A stretch of DNA of 64,000 bases from Eubacteriales bacterium (lineage in GTDB: Bacteria; Bacillota; Clostridia; Lachnospirales; Lachnospiraceae). The position numbers and the translations under genes were made by a program. The first letter of the stretch is position 1. Each line of letters starts with the position of its first letter. Below the pieces are notes generated by a model that was not told the origin of the DNA, searched no databases, and worked only from the letters and a program-made list of their open reading frames with translations. Positions 1-7,891 of this stretch are shown piece by piece. The stretch is taken from the NCBI GenBank assembly GCA_030526005.1, contig JAUNDP010000011.1, positions 19,127-83,126 of the forward strand, read 5' to 3'.

Positions 1-582
1 GGATTTATATAAGTATCCAAATGCCATGCCGATTAAAAAAAGTCCCAGGCGGAAATTTTGTTCTTTTCCGTTGCCCATCAGATAAAAGACGTCAACGGTG
101 AGATACTTCTGCGACAGATAGGCAATGGCCAGCAAAAGGAAGAAAAGATGCAGATTTTTAAATTTGCAGATCTTTTTTAAAAAGAATAAAATCAGCATCA
201 GAAAAGGTGCGAGAAGATAAAAGAAAACTTCTTGCTGTAAAAACCATAGATGTCCTTGACAGTTTGTAAAAAGAAGATTGCCAGCCAGTCCCTGTGAGAA
301 ATCCGTAATCCAATACACGGACAGCAAGATGATATAGTAGGATGGCAAAAGACGAAGAGCTCGTTTCATATAAAAAAATAAAATAGAGGAAACAGAGCAA
401 AAACGTTCTTCTCCATCAGGAATGCCTGGAATAACAAATAAAAATCCGCTCAGAGCAAAAAAAATTGCAACGCCAAGTCCGCCTTGACCTGTCATACCGA
501 AAGCGGAAGTATGGCTTGCAACTACGAGGAGAATCGCAAAAGCGCGAACCCCATCCAGCTGCTCAAATCGTATCTGTTTCAT
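1..582 (-). CDS. Acyltransferase-3 family membrane protein (N-terminal part, runs off window)
   Basis: The frame reads without a stop from an ATG at 582 to the window edge, giving the first 194 residues. The N-terminus (FEQLDGVRAFAILLVVASH) is the classic start of the acyltransferase-3/OafA family: a D-G-x-R-A motif followed by a membrane helix ending in the conserved His. Several further hydrophobic helices follow. Family members transfer acetyl or other acyl groups to cell-surface glycans at the membrane. A ribosome binding site (GGAGG) lies about 10 bases upstream of the ATG. The substrate cannot be told from the sequence, and the C-terminal half is outside the window. Confidence 0.8.
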   Translation of the reverse strand, partial: MKQIRFEQLDGVRAFAILLVVASHTSAFGMTGQGGLGVAIFFALSGFLFVIPGIPDGEERFCSVSSILFFYMKRALRLLPSYYIILLSVYWITDFSQGLAGNLLFTNCQGHLWFLQQEVFFYLLAPFLMLILFFLKKICKFKNLHLFFLLLAIAYLSQKYLTVDVFYLMGNGKEQNFRLGLFLIGMAFGYLYKS

Positions 583-736
583 AATAAAATCCTCCACAGT
601 AAAATAGTACAAAAAATAAGACAAAGGGTATAACCTTTTTATCATAACGCAGAAATTGAGGATTTGTCTACAAAAAATATGTAAAGTGATATATATTTAT
701 AGTAAAACCTTGATATAAGACAGGAAGGAGAAAAAA

Positions 737-1594
737 ATGAAGAAAAATAAAAAAAGAAAATGGATTTTACCAGTCAGCGCAGTATTCCTTTTCAATATTG
801 CTTCAGGAGTTTGCGCCGCAGAAAACGAAAATGTGCTGGAAGAAGCAGAGATTCATGTTTTTATTGCAGCGAGTTTAGAAAACGCATTTAAGGATATCAT
901 TGTGGCATATCAGGAAAAACAGCCTGAGATAACGGTTATATATAATGCGGACAGTTCCGGAATCCTTCAACATCAGATTGAGGAAGGATATGAATGTGAT
1001 TTGTTTTTCTCAGCGGATGTCACACAGATGGAAATTCTGGATCAGGAAGGATTTGTACAAGAAGGAACAAGGAGGGATCTATTGTGCAATGAAGTGGTTC
1101 TGATCAGCGCAAAAGGAAGTGGGACAAAGGTGACAGGGATTGAAAATTTAGATCAGGCTGAAAGCATGGCTCTTGCAGATGGAAGTGTGCCGGTGGGAAA
1201 ATATACGAGAGAGGCTCTTGTCCGAGCCGGAATTTTAGAGACAAAAGAAGACGCATCAGAAATTTCAACTGGTGAAATTATGGATACATTGGGAATTGAG
1301 ATCAATGAGTGTTCAAATGTCAGCAAGGTAAGAGAAGCAGTAAAAGAGGGATCGTGTGAAGTTGGAACCGTCTATTATACGGATGCGTATTCTGTAAAAG
1401 AGGATGTAGATATTTTAGAACATATCAGCCAAGAGCTTACAGGAAAGATTATTTATCCAATAGCTCGTATTGAAAACGAAGAGGCAGAAGAAGAACAGAA
1501 GAAGGCAGCGGATGATTTTTATCAGTTTTTGCAGAGCAATGAAGTGATGGATATCTTTGAAGAATATCTGTATTTGCCATACCAGGCAAAATAA
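737..1594 (+). CDS. modA: Molybdate ABC transporter substrate-binding protein ModA
   Basis: 285 residues. A basic N-terminus and hydrophobic core ending near residue 28 form a Sec signal peptide. The mature protein opens with the ModA-like stretch IHVFIAASLENAF, continues with NADSSGILQHQIEEG and DLFFSADVTQME, and has the VPVGKYTREAL region typical of molybdate/tungstate binders. It captures the oxyanion outside the cell and delivers it to ModBC, encoded directly downstream in the same direction. The Cys near the end of the signal peptide does not sit in a good lipobox, so how the protein is held at the Gram-positive membrane is unclear. Start: ATG at 737 after GGAAGGAG. Confidence 0.93.
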   Translation: MKKNKKRKWILPVSAVFLFNIASGVCAAENENVLEEAEIHVFIAASLENAFKDIIVAYQEKQPEITVIYNADSSGILQHQIEEGYECDLFFSADVTQMEILDQEGFVQEGTRRDLLCNEVVLISAKGSGTKVTGIENLDQAESMALADGSVPVGKYTREALVRAGILETKEDASEISTGEIMDTLGIEINECSNVSKVREAVKEGSCEVGTVYYTDAYSVKEDVDILEHISQELTGKIIYPIARIENEEAEEEQKKAADDFYQFLQSNEVMDIFEEYLYLPYQAK

Positions 1595-1631
1595 AACGAT
1601 CAAACATGAGAAAAAAGGATAAAAGGAAAGA

Positions 1632-2327
1632 ATGAGAGAATTTTTTGAAAGTTTGGACTGGAGCCCTCTGATTATTTCTTTAAAGACAGGAGTTGCTGCG
1701 ACAATTTTTTGCTTCTTTTTGGGGATTTTTACAGCGCGCAAAGTGATGAAAATGAGAGGAAAAGCAAAGGTTGTTATAGACGGAATCCTGACACTTCCAA
1801 TGGTTCTTCCACCGACAGCGGCAGGATTTTTTCTGCTTTTACTTTTCAGCAAAAGAAGACCGCTTGGAATGCTTTTATATGAAACATTTGATATCAAGAT
1901 TGTACAAAGCTGGATTGGATGTGTGATTGCAGCTTCCGTGATTTCTTTTCCTTTAATGTATCGGAATGCAAAGGCAGCATTTGAGTCAATCGATGCCGAT
2001 CTTGTCTATGCAGGAAGAACACTGGGAATGTCAGACATTAAAATTTTCTGGAAAATTGTACTGCCCACTTCAGGACCTGGCATTGCAGCAGGAACGATCC
2101 TGACTTTTGCGAGGGCGCTGGGAGAATATGGCGCAACATCTATGCTGGCAGGAAACATTCCGGGAAAAACAGAAACAATTTCACAGAAAATAGCAATGGT
2201 ACTGCAAAACGGCGACTATGCAATGACAGGATTCTGGACAGGTATAATTTTAATCATTGCTCTTTTTCTGATTCTTCTGACAAATATTTTTTCATCAAAA
2301 AATAAAAAATACAGAAAGAGATGGTAA
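1632..2327 (+). CDS. modB: Molybdate ABC transporter permease ModB
   Basis: 231 residues with about five membrane helices. The cytoplasmic EAA loop is visible as AGRTLGMSDIKIFWKIVLP followed by RALGEYGATSMLAGN, which is characteristic of ModB/CysT-type permeases. It lies between modA (37-base gap) and modC (4-base gap), so the three genes form one operon. ModB forms the membrane channel that the ModC ATPase drives. Confidence 0.93.
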   Translation: MREFFESLDWSPLIISLKTGVAATIFCFFLGIFTARKVMKMRGKAKVVIDGILTLPMVLPPTAAGFFLLLLFSKRRPLGMLLYETFDIKIVQSWIGCVIAASVISFPLMYRNAKAAFESIDADLVYAGRTLGMSDIKIFWKIVLPTSGPGIAAGTILTFARALGEYGATSMLAGNIPGKTETISQKIAMVLQNGDYAMTGFWTGIILIIALFLILLTNIFSSKNKKYRKRW

Positions 2328-2331
2328 AGCC

Positions 2332-3387
2332 ATGGAAATAAGATTCTGCGCAGAAAAAGCATGGGAAAATTTCACCTTGAATATGGATTTTTGCACAGAT
2401 AAAAAAAGAATTGGTATTTTAGGTCCTTCTGGATCTGGAAAAAGCATGACGCTGAAGATGATTGCCGGTATTGAGATTCCGCAAAAAGGAGAAATTGCGG
2501 TGGGAGATCGCGTTTTTTTTTCTTCTGAGCAAAAGATCAATCTTCCGACAAGAAAGAGAAAAGTAGGATATCTATTTCAGCAGTATGCCCTTTTTCCGAA
2601 TATGACAGTTGAAAAAAATATTGCATCTGGAATTTTTTTGCCCAGAAAAGCAAGAAAAGAAAAAACGCAGAATTTTATCGAACGATTCCGATTGGATGGA
2701 TTAGAAAAAAGATATCCTTCCCAGCTTTCAGGAGGACAACAGCAAAGAGTGGCATTGGCGCGAATCCTGGCAAGCGAACCGGATCTTATTTTGCTGGATG
2801 AACCATTTAGCGCACTGGATGGCCATTTGAAAGAAGCAATGCAGGAAGAGCTGAAGGAATTTCTGGAAGATTTTGAAGGAAATGTGATTTTAGTCTCACA
2901 CAGCAGAGATGAGATCTATCGCTTTAGCGATCAGCTTTTAATTGTTGAGAATGGTTCCTGTATTTTAAATGGAAAGACAAGAGAAATTTTTAAATCGCCC
3001 AGAAAAAAAGTGGCAGCAAGACTGACAGGGTGCAAAAATATTTCCAGAATAGAAAAACTTGGAGAACATCAGATCTTTGCTGTGGACTGGAAGATAAAGC
3101 TTTACACAGAGGAAAAAATTACTTCTTCTGTTCAATATATAGGAATCCGAGCACATGATCTGGAAATAGGACAGAAAGACGAATGCAATACTTATCAAAT
3201 GGAGATGGTAAACTGTATGGAAGCTCCGTTTGAACAGATCTTTTATATCAGGCCATGTAAAGCAGAGGCAGACCATGTTAAAATTTGGTGGAAGCAGGAA
3301 AAAAATTTAAACTGGGAAAATAAAAACAGACAATTTCCGTGTTTTGTGAAATTTCCACCTGAAAAATTATTATTATTAGAAGAATGA
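2332..3387 (+). CDS. modC: Molybdate ABC transporter ATP-binding protein ModC
   Basis: 351 residues. Walker A GPSGSGKS, Q-loop YLFQQYALFPNM, signature LSGGQQQRVALARIL, Walker B LILLDEPFSALD and the switch His in VSHSRDE are all present in the first 220 residues. The C-terminal ~120 residues form an accessory domain of the size of the MOBE/TOBE regulatory domain, but are too divergent for me to see a molybdate site. It powers uptake through ModB. The gene starts 4 bases after modB and is followed by a hairpin terminator. Confidence 0.92.
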   Translation: MEIRFCAEKAWENFTLNMDFCTDKKRIGILGPSGSGKSMTLKMIAGIEIPQKGEIAVGDRVFFSSEQKINLPTRKRKVGYLFQQYALFPNMTVEKNIASGIFLPRKARKEKTQNFIERFRLDGLEKRYPSQLSGGQQQRVALARILASEPDLILLDEPFSALDGHLKEAMQEELKEFLEDFEGNVILVSHSRDEIYRFSDQLLIVENGSCILNGKTREIFKSPRKKVAARLTGCKNISRIEKLGEHQIFAVDWKIKLYTEEKITSSVQYIGIRAHDLEIGQKDECNTYQMEMVNCMEAPFEQIFYIRPCKAEADHVKIWWKQEKNLNWENKNRQFPCFVKFPPEKLLLLEE

Positions 3388-3427
3388 TTCAGAAAGCAAA
3401 ATTCTAAAAAAGAAAATATTTGAAAGA

Positions 3428-3462
3428 ACTCCCCTGTTTACAAGAAACAGAGGAGTCTTTTT
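3428..3462. terminator. Intrinsic terminator after modABC
   Basis: A 12-base-pair stem with one mismatch (3428-3439 with 3445-3456) and a five-base loop is followed by a T run. It lies between convergent genes, modC (+) and the Pro/Cys-rich gene (-), so it could work in both directions. Confidence 0.8.
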
Positions 3463-3476
3463 AATGAACAGTCGAA

Positions 3477-3719
3477 TCAGTGGTAAGGCCTTTCAGGACC
3501 AGGCTCCATTGGAATCCACTCCGGAGGATTGTGATGGGAAGGTCTCGGGCACGGTCTGGGCGGCGGACATGGCGGAGGCGGAGGGCACGGTCTAGGTGGC
3601 GGACATGGCGGAGGGCACGATCTGGGCGGCGGACATGGCGGAGGCGGCGGACACGGTCTGGATGGCGGACACGGTCTTTGAGAAGGTCTGTTATGATTCC
3701 TATCTGGAGAAAAATTCAT
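3477..3719 (-). CDS. Short Pro/Cys-rich repeat protein, probable spore-coat component
   Basis: 80 residues. Residues ~16-60 are tandem repeats of the type R-P-C-P-P-P, with about ten Cys residues spaced by Pro. The ends (MNFSPDRNHN and PEWIPMEPGPERPYH) are non-repetitive. No enzymatic domain is visible. The ATG at 3719 has a good AGGAGA site upstream. It lies directly downstream of cotJC on the same strand, so it is inferred to be a disulfide-cross-linked coat or surface protein. The opposite strand is also open, but only because a Pro/Arg-rich repeat is GC-rich. Translation of this strand is the better hypothesis because it has the start signal and the operon position. Confidence 0.65.
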   Translation of the reverse strand: MNFSPDRNHNRPSQRPCPPSRPCPPPPPCPPPRSCPPPCPPPRPCPPPPPCPPPRPCPRPSHHNPPEWIPMEPGPERPYH

Positions 3720-3792
3720 AGAGAAATCTCCTTTCTGCTACAATATAAATAGATTTCTTTAAAATAAACAACCGATTAGGTTATTTCTTTTT

Positions 3793-4419
3793 TCAATTAC
3801 AGTCTTTGCAGCTTGCCTGACAAGGATAATCGAAACTTGGATTAAAAGCATAGAAGTTTTTAGAGTCAAGCTGATCCTGCAGAATACGAAGGGCTTCACC
3901 AAAACGCTGATAGTGAACAATTTCCCTTGCTCTTAAAAAACGAATCGGATCTGCTACATCAGGATCTTTTACGAGGCGCAGAATATTATCATATGTGGAT
4001 CGAGCTTTTTGCTCAGCAGCCAGATTTTCGTGAAGATCTGTGATAGGGTCGCCTTTTGACTGGAATTCGCAGGCATTAAAAGGAATACCGCCGGCTGCCT
4101 GCGGCCAGATTCCTACGGTATGGTCAACGTAGTAAGGCGCAAAACCAGAAGATTCGATTTCTTCCATACTTAGATTACATGTCAGCTGGTGTACAATCGT
4201 GGATACCATTTCCAGATGGGCCAGTTCTTCTGTACCGATATCGTTTAAGACGCCCATACAAACACGGTTAGGCATCGTAAATCTTTGAGAGAGATAGCGC
4301 ATGGAAGCACCCATTTCACCATCAGGACCACCATACTGACTCATAATAATCTGAGCAATTTTTGCATTTGGCGTTTTTATATTAACAGGATATTGTAAGC
4401 GTTTTTCATATCTCCACAT
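3793..4419 (-). CDS. cotJC: Spore coat protein CotJC, manganese-catalase family
   Basis: 208 residues. The manganese-catalase/CotJC family is recognisable from EELAHLEM near residue 65, EQKARSTYDNIL near 137 and EIVHYQRFGEAL near 167, which carry the Glu and His residues that bind the di-metal centre. In Bacillus, CotJC is a coat-associated catalase-like protein made with CotJA and CotJB under mother-cell control. Here the three genes are adjacent in the same order. A GGAGG site lies 13 bases before the ATG, which is rather far. Confidence 0.92.
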   Translation of the reverse strand: MWRYEKRLQYPVNIKTPNAKIAQIIMSQYGGPDGEMGASMRYLSQRFTMPNRVCMGVLNDIGTEELAHLEMVSTIVHQLTCNLSMEEIESSGFAPYYVDHTVGIWPQAAGGIPFNACEFQSKGDPITDLHENLAAEQKARSTYDNILRLVKDPDVADPIRFLRAREIVHYQRFGEALRILQDQLDSKNFYAFNPSFDYPCQASCKDCN

Positions 4420-4452
4420 GGATTAACAACAACCTCCTTCCCATGGCCATGG

Positions 4453-4842
4453 CTACTCCACCCATTTCCAAGAACAACTTTCATTGTCATGCGCTGTATC
4501 GACCGTTAAAGGTCCATACTGAGCCGCGTAATACTTCATGGCTGCAATTCTTTTTGAAACGTTGTCATGGAAGAAAGAAAGAGCATTCTTGTCATTTGGA
4601 TGAGTATCCAGATATAACAAAATATCATCGACGGCAAAACTAACTTCATTGATATACTGCATCAGCTGGGATTGCGAAAAATTCTGAAAAGGAATAGGGC
4701 AGCTGTTTTCTTCTAGTCTGACCTTATCCATTTGATTACGTTCTGCCATCATTCTTTCAGCATTATTTTTTTCCATACAGCTTCTCTGGCAATTACATCC
4801 AGAAGGATATCTCATGTTAGAGCGTTGATTATTACAGTTCAT
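4453..4842 (-). CDS. cotJB: Spore coat protein CotJB
   Basis: 129 residues from the chosen start. The core contains LMQYINEVSFAVDDILLYLD, THPNDKNAL and the C-terminal YGPLTVDTAHD, which define CotJB. The N-terminal ~40 residues are rich in Asn, Cys and Arg, and look low-complexity. I chose the ATG at 4842 because AGGAGG is nine bases upstream and the ATG overlaps the cotJA stop in an ATGA junction. Upstream ATGs at 4848 and 4884 would sit on or before the binding site. This overlap implies translational coupling to cotJA. Confidence 0.9.
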   Translation of the reverse strand: MNCNNQRSNMRYPSGCNCQRSCMEKNNAERMMAERNQMDKVRLEENSCPIPFQNFSQSQLMQYINEVSFAVDDILLYLDTHPNDKNALSFFHDNVSKRIAAMKYYAAQYGPLTVDTAHDNESCSWKWVE

Positions 4843-5060
4843 GAACATTTTCCTCCTTTCCCACGACCGCAGAATGGAAGACACAGTTCAGGAAAAATAG
4901 TTCCCATTTGAAGCGCCTTGCACAATTCAAAAGTATCATTAAAGTTCTGCATAGGAACATAAGCCATAGCAAGCGGGAGATGTGACAGCTCTATCTGATC
5001 AAAAGAACGGCAGCAGCCGCAGTTTGATGAACAATCCATAGAATTTGCTGAACGATTCAT
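4839..5060 (-). CDS. cotJA: Spore coat associated protein CotJA
   Basis: 73 residues. LPLAMAYVPMQNFNDTFELCKALQMGTIFPEL matches the short CotJA family (the conserved AYVPxQ and G-T-I-F-P-E-L segments are visible). A Cys-rich N-terminus (CSSNCGCC) and a Gly/Lys/Cys tail flank it. The start at 5060 is supported by AAGGAG seven bases upstream. It is the first gene of the coat operon. The product acts in coat assembly together with CotJB and CotJC. Confidence 0.88.
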   Translation of the reverse strand: MNRSANSMDCSSNCGCCRSFDQIELSHLPLAMAYVPMQNFNDTFELCKALQMGTIFPELCLPFCGRGKGGKCS

Positions 5061-5087
5061 AAAGACTCCTTCAAAAGAATTTACTAT

Positions 5088-5116
5088 ATGGTATGTGTTT
5101 TTGAGGAGGATGTGAA
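5088..5116 (-). promoter_or_regulatory. Possible mother-cell (sigma-E type) promoter of cotJ
   Basis: Read on the minus strand, CATACCAT (5095-5088) resembles the sigma-E -10 consensus CATACAnT, with a poor -35 candidate about 14 bases further upstream. It lies 28 bases before the cotJA start. The match is imperfect and the call leans on the known sigma-E control of cotJ in Bacillus. Confidence 0.35.
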
Positions 5117-5141
5117 AGAAAATCATTAAAACATGAAGAAT

Positions 5142-5831
5142 CTATTTTCTGCTTATCTCCTGCAATAATAGACGTACAATATGAAAGGAGATCCGAGAAG
5201 CTTTTTCACAATTTAAGTCAAATGTTTCAATTCCTGCATGTTCTTCTGTGTCTGTGATTGTCCGTACAGACAGATAAGGAATCTGATTTACATAGCAGAC
5301 ATGAGCAATACTTGCCGTTTCCATATCAACACATAGTGGCGAAAATTTTTGATTTATTTGATTGCGGTATTGCTCTTCAATAAACATTTCCCCTGTAATC
5401 ATTATTCCAAAATATACATTTGGTATGTTCTTCTGGGAAATTATGTTTCGCATAGTTTGTAGTAATGGTTTGTCTGCCTGCCAAAAGATAGATTTGGTCC
5501 ATGGATGAAAATCGGTTAAAATATCTTCTGATACATCCCAATAGGCAGACTCTGTACAAATAATAGTATCAAACAATTTGATATGAGGAGCCATTCCTCC
5601 AGCAGTCCCGGCATTGATAATCGTATCACAGTTGTATGTATCAATAAGAATTTGTGCAGCGATTGCTGCATTTACTTTTCCTACGCCACTGAATAATGCG
5701 ACAACCGGTATACTTTCAATTAATCCACTATAAAATTTCAACAGAGCTTTTTCAGATACAGAACAGTTTTGGACGGCATCTAAAAATGGGGCTGCTTCAC
5801 TATCCCCAGCGCAGATAATTCCAATTTTCAT
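5142..5831 (-). CDS. mtnN: 5'-methylthioadenosine/S-adenosylhomocysteine nucleosidase
   Basis: 229 residues, the usual length of the family. IGIICAGDSEAAPFL at the N-terminus, INAGTAGGMAP near residue 75, CVDMETASIAHVCY near 165 and the RTITDTEE segment carry the family's catalytic Glu and Asp. The enzyme cleaves adenine from methylthioadenosine and S-adenosylhomocysteine. The latter product, S-ribosylhomocysteine, is the substrate of LuxS, whose gene lies at 30193. The ATG at 5831 has GAAAGGA upstream. It is transcribed toward cotJA but is separated from it and probably unrelated to coat formation. Confidence 0.9.
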   Translation of the reverse strand: MKIGIICAGDSEAAPFLDAVQNCSVSEKALLKFYSGLIESIPVVALFSGVGKVNAAIAAQILIDTYNCDTIINAGTAGGMAPHIKLFDTIICTESAYWDVSEDILTDFHPWTKSIFWQADKPLLQTMRNIISQKNIPNVYFGIMITGEMFIEEQYRNQINQKFSPLCVDMETASIAHVCYVNQIPYLSVRTITDTEEHAGIETFDLNCEKASRISFHIVRLLLQEISRK

Positions 5832-5916
5832 AAATAAATCCTTTCATTTATCATGGGCAGAAAACCAGTGCCTTTAGGTGATAGGCAGTTGATAATTTTT
5901 CTACCCTTTTATTATA

Positions 5917-5959
5917 ATGTCATTCACCTTACAGTTTGATCTGTGAGATGAATGACATT
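5917..5959. repeat. 19-base-pair hairpin between two minus-strand genes
   Basis: An inverted repeat with AATGTCATTCA arms, one C-A mismatch and one G-T wobble lies just after the stop of the peptidoglycan-binding gene (read on the minus strand). The T run on the minus side is broken, so I list it as a hairpin, possibly a weak terminator for that gene. Confidence 0.45.
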
Positions 5960-5970
5960 TTATATTTTGA

Positions 5971-6933
5971 TTAATAACATTTTTTGCAAGGGGTATATCC
6001 CATTGCCTGAGCGTCTTCGAGTGTAACCTGGGAAGGATTTTTCATATTACTGCAGTAAGCATTCGAATGATATTTGCTTCCGGTATTAGGAATCCATACC
6101 GTTGTACCGATAGGCGATTCAACTGGAGTTTCAACTGGAGACTGCGTTTCAATTTCAGCTGGAAATTCAGAATTTGGCAATCCAACAGCAGTATAATCCT
6201 CAACTGCCTCTAATTGAATTTCCAGGTCTTCTAAAAGCTTATTTGTGATCTTGCCGGTTTCTAATAAAACATGGTCTTTTTGATAATTTTTGATAGCTGC
6301 TTCTGTACTTGGACCGAATATACCGTCAGCGAATCCAGCATCATATCCCTTTTGATTCAAAGTTTCCTGCACTTTTTGGACGGCAGCAGTGTTAGACAGT
6401 ATTTCAGCAGGTTTTAATGAATTATCAAAGTCAACAATAGTACTTGTGTAGTCTGCATCCAAATCCAAGGAAGTTATGATCGCATTATAAATGTTATTTT
6501 CATAATACATACTATAAATGATACTAACGATATTGTCATTCTCTAACTCATATTCACAACTGGAAAGATATGCCGGCGTATTTAATGAAGAATAAAACGA
6601 TTCACCAGAAATTTCTATGTATTCGTCAAACTCAGAAAAATAATGTGCAGGTATCTGAAGAAAATTATGAATAGAATCATCCTGATTTCCTTCAAGTACG
6701 AAATTTGAATCCGCATTTATCTCAAAAGCGCTTACTTCTAATAAAGAACTGCCGTTTTGGAATGTCCTTGATTCCTTGTATATTTCAGTGGTATTTTCAG
6801 TTTCAATCCAGTCTGATGATAACTCATATGACAGTAATCCAATTTGATATGAATGATCGAATTCTTCACTTGCATAGACATTGCAAGGTAAAAGTGTAGC
6901 TGCCAGCATGATTGCTGCAAATTGTTTTTTCAT
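5971..6933 (-). CDS. Secreted peptidoglycan-binding-domain protein with C-terminal CxxC module
   Basis: 320 residues from ATG 6933. A signal peptide (MKKQFAAIMLAATLLPCNVYAS) is followed by ~165 residues with no family I recognise. A PG_binding_1 domain follows (VQKVQETLNQKGYDAGF, DGIFGPSTEAAIKNYQ), then a Pro/Thr/Glu spacer. The C-terminal ~45 residues read VWIPNTGSKYHSNAYC and end AMGYTPCKKCY. This matches the small Cys-rich module found at the C-terminus of many secreted Firmicute nucleases and cell-wall proteins (Y-H-x5-C, then G-Y-x-P-C-x2-C). I prefer this start over the in-frame ATGs at 6969 and 6948 because GGGGAAGAGAG lies just upstream and the signal peptide begins cleanly. Substrate unknown. 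Confidence 0.75.
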   Translation of the reverse strand: MKKQFAAIMLAATLLPCNVYASEEFDHSYQIGLLSYELSSDWIETENTTEIYKESRTFQNGSSLLEVSAFEINADSNFVLEGNQDDSIHNFLQIPAHYFSEFDEYIEISGESFYSSLNTPAYLSSCEYELENDNIVSIIYSMYYENNIYNAIITSLDLDADYTSTIVDFDNSLKPAEILSNTAAVQKVQETLNQKGYDAGFADGIFGPSTEAAIKNYQKDHVLLETGKITNKLLEDLEIQLEAVEDYTAVGLPNSEFPAEIETQSPVETPVESPIGTTVWIPNTGSKYHSNAYCSNMKNPSQVTLEDAQAMGYTPCKKCY

Positions 6934-7068
6934 TTCTCTCTTCCCCATTTCCTTTTTGAAATATATCATGTGTATACCATTTATTATGCCATACTATTAT
7001 ATAATAATTTTATGTCTAATACAATTTATAAAAATCTGTTATTTATAAAAAGATAATTTTTATTTATG

Positions 7069-7143
7069 TGATATATTTCGCATATTTTGTTGACAGTCAG
7101 ATGAATATATGATATATTTATCACATAAGAGCGAAATATATCA
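7069..7143. promoter_or_regulatory. Sigma-A promoter flanked by inverted operators of the membrane-protein/XRE pair
   Basis: TTGACA (7090-7095), a 17-base spacer and TATATT (7113-7118) form a strong promoter. It is bracketed by a perfect 13-base inverted pair: TGATATATTTCGC at 7069-7081 and GCGAAATATATCA at 7131-7143. A related half-site (TGATATATTTATCA) overlaps the -10. The layout suggests repression by a DNA-binding protein, most simply the XRE regulator encoded at 7570. Confidence 0.75.
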
Positions 7144-7162
7144 TATACAAGGTGGGGGAAAT

Positions 7163-7570
7163 ATGAAAAATATGAAAAAGAAAATTTTGTCACTGAATTT
7201 ATCTGTTACACTTCATCATACGGTTAGCGGAGCAGTATGGTTTTTATATGGAATTTTAAGTTCGTTTCAAGGTTTAAGTGCTAAAATTCTTTCAGCGATT
7301 ATAATAGTGGCAGGAATCCTATGTACACTAATTACATTTTTTAGGAAGACAGAACCGGAAGATGAAATGGCAAAATATAATTTGGCAAAGGCGCATCGTT
7401 TTGCATTATCTAATTTGTTATTAATTATGATTGTGATCGAGATCGTTCAGCTATTTTCAAATCAAAAAGTAGAACTGAGTTATGAGAGAACTTTTCCATT
7501 TTTGTTTGGGATAGGTCAACTTTTCATAGGAGCAGGATTCGCCTTTTATGAAAAAGCAGGGAGTGAATAA
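7163..7570 (+). CDS. Small four-helix membrane protein, unknown function
   Basis: 135 residues from ATG 7163, which follows GGTGGGGGAA. Four hydrophobic segments are visible: around residues 18-36 (VSGAVWFLYGIL), 41-60 (ILSAIIIVAGILCTLITFF), 82-100 (ALSNLLLIMIVIEIVQLF) and 112-130. A conserved-looking acidic loop (RKTEPEDEMAKYN) sits in the middle. Similar small membrane proteins are often found beside XRE regulators of this size in Firmicutes. The next gene begins directly at the stop (one-base overlap). I do not recognise a biochemical function; a regulated membrane protein of the DUF3796 type is only a guess. Confidence 0.65.
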   Translation: MKNMKKKILSLNLSVTLHHTVSGAVWFLYGILSSFQGLSAKILSAIIIVAGILCTLITFFRKTEPEDEMAKYNLAKAHRFALSNLLLIMIVIEIVQLFSNQKVELSYERTFPFLFGIGQLFIGAGFAFYEKAGSE

Positions 7571-7782
7571 TGTCGAAATTAAAAACAAAAATGCATGAAT
7601 TGCGAAAAGAGAGAAATATGCAGCAGGCAGAGCTTGCCGCATTAGTTGGAGTGAGAAGAGAAACGATAGGGAATCTGGAAAATGGAAAGTATAATCCATC
7701 TTTGAAATTAGCAATGGATATTGCAAAGGTATTTGATAAAACAGTAGAAGAAATATTTCAATTTGAAGAAGACGATAACTGA
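7570..7782 (+). CDS. XRE-family helix-turn-helix regulator
   Basis: 70 residues, almost entirely one HTH_3 domain: MHELRKERNMQQAELAALVG then VRRETIGNLENGKYNPSL and a C-terminal VFDKTVEEIFQFEE. This is the short YozG/PlcR-like class with no ligand domain. The ATG overlaps the stop of the membrane-protein gene, so the two are translated together. The regulator probably acts on the promoter at 7069-7143. A strong terminator follows directly. Confidence 0.9.
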   Translation: MSKLKTKMHELRKERNMQQAELAALVGVRRETIGNLENGKYNPSLKLAMDIAKVFDKTVEEIFQFEEDDN

Positions 7783-7784
7783 TT

Positions 7785-7814
7785 ACTCCCACAGGCTTGC
7801 CTGTGGGAGTTTTG
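7785..7814 (+). terminator. Intrinsic terminator of the membrane-protein/XRE operon
   Basis: Perfect 12-base-pair stem (ACTCCCACAGGC with its complement, 7785-7796 and 7799-7810) starting three bases after the stop codon, followed by four further T. Confidence 0.9.
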
Positions 7815-7891
7815 CTGTCAAGTGCTGTTCAAAAAATATATATTGTTTTCAGACTTGGAATATAGGAATATCATTTTATTGGGAATGGAAG

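Noticed and set aside
583-736. Possible molybdenum-cofactor riboswitch before modA
   Set aside because: Only ~150 AT-rich bases with none of the conserved elements.
737-830. ModA as lipoprotein
   Set aside because: The Cys near residue 26 is preceded by Ser-Gly-Val, not a lipobox; cleavage just after it fits a normal signal peptide.
3530-3680. Short direct repeats resembling a CRISPR-like or satellite array
   Set aside because: The periodicity (12-30 bases) encodes R-P-C-P-P-P repeats in frame; there are no unique spacers.
3480-3752. Plus-strand Arg/Trp-rich reading frame opposite the Pro/Cys-rich gene
   Set aside because: It is the mirror of a repeat rich in CCN and CGN codons; the minus strand has the ribosome site and operon position.
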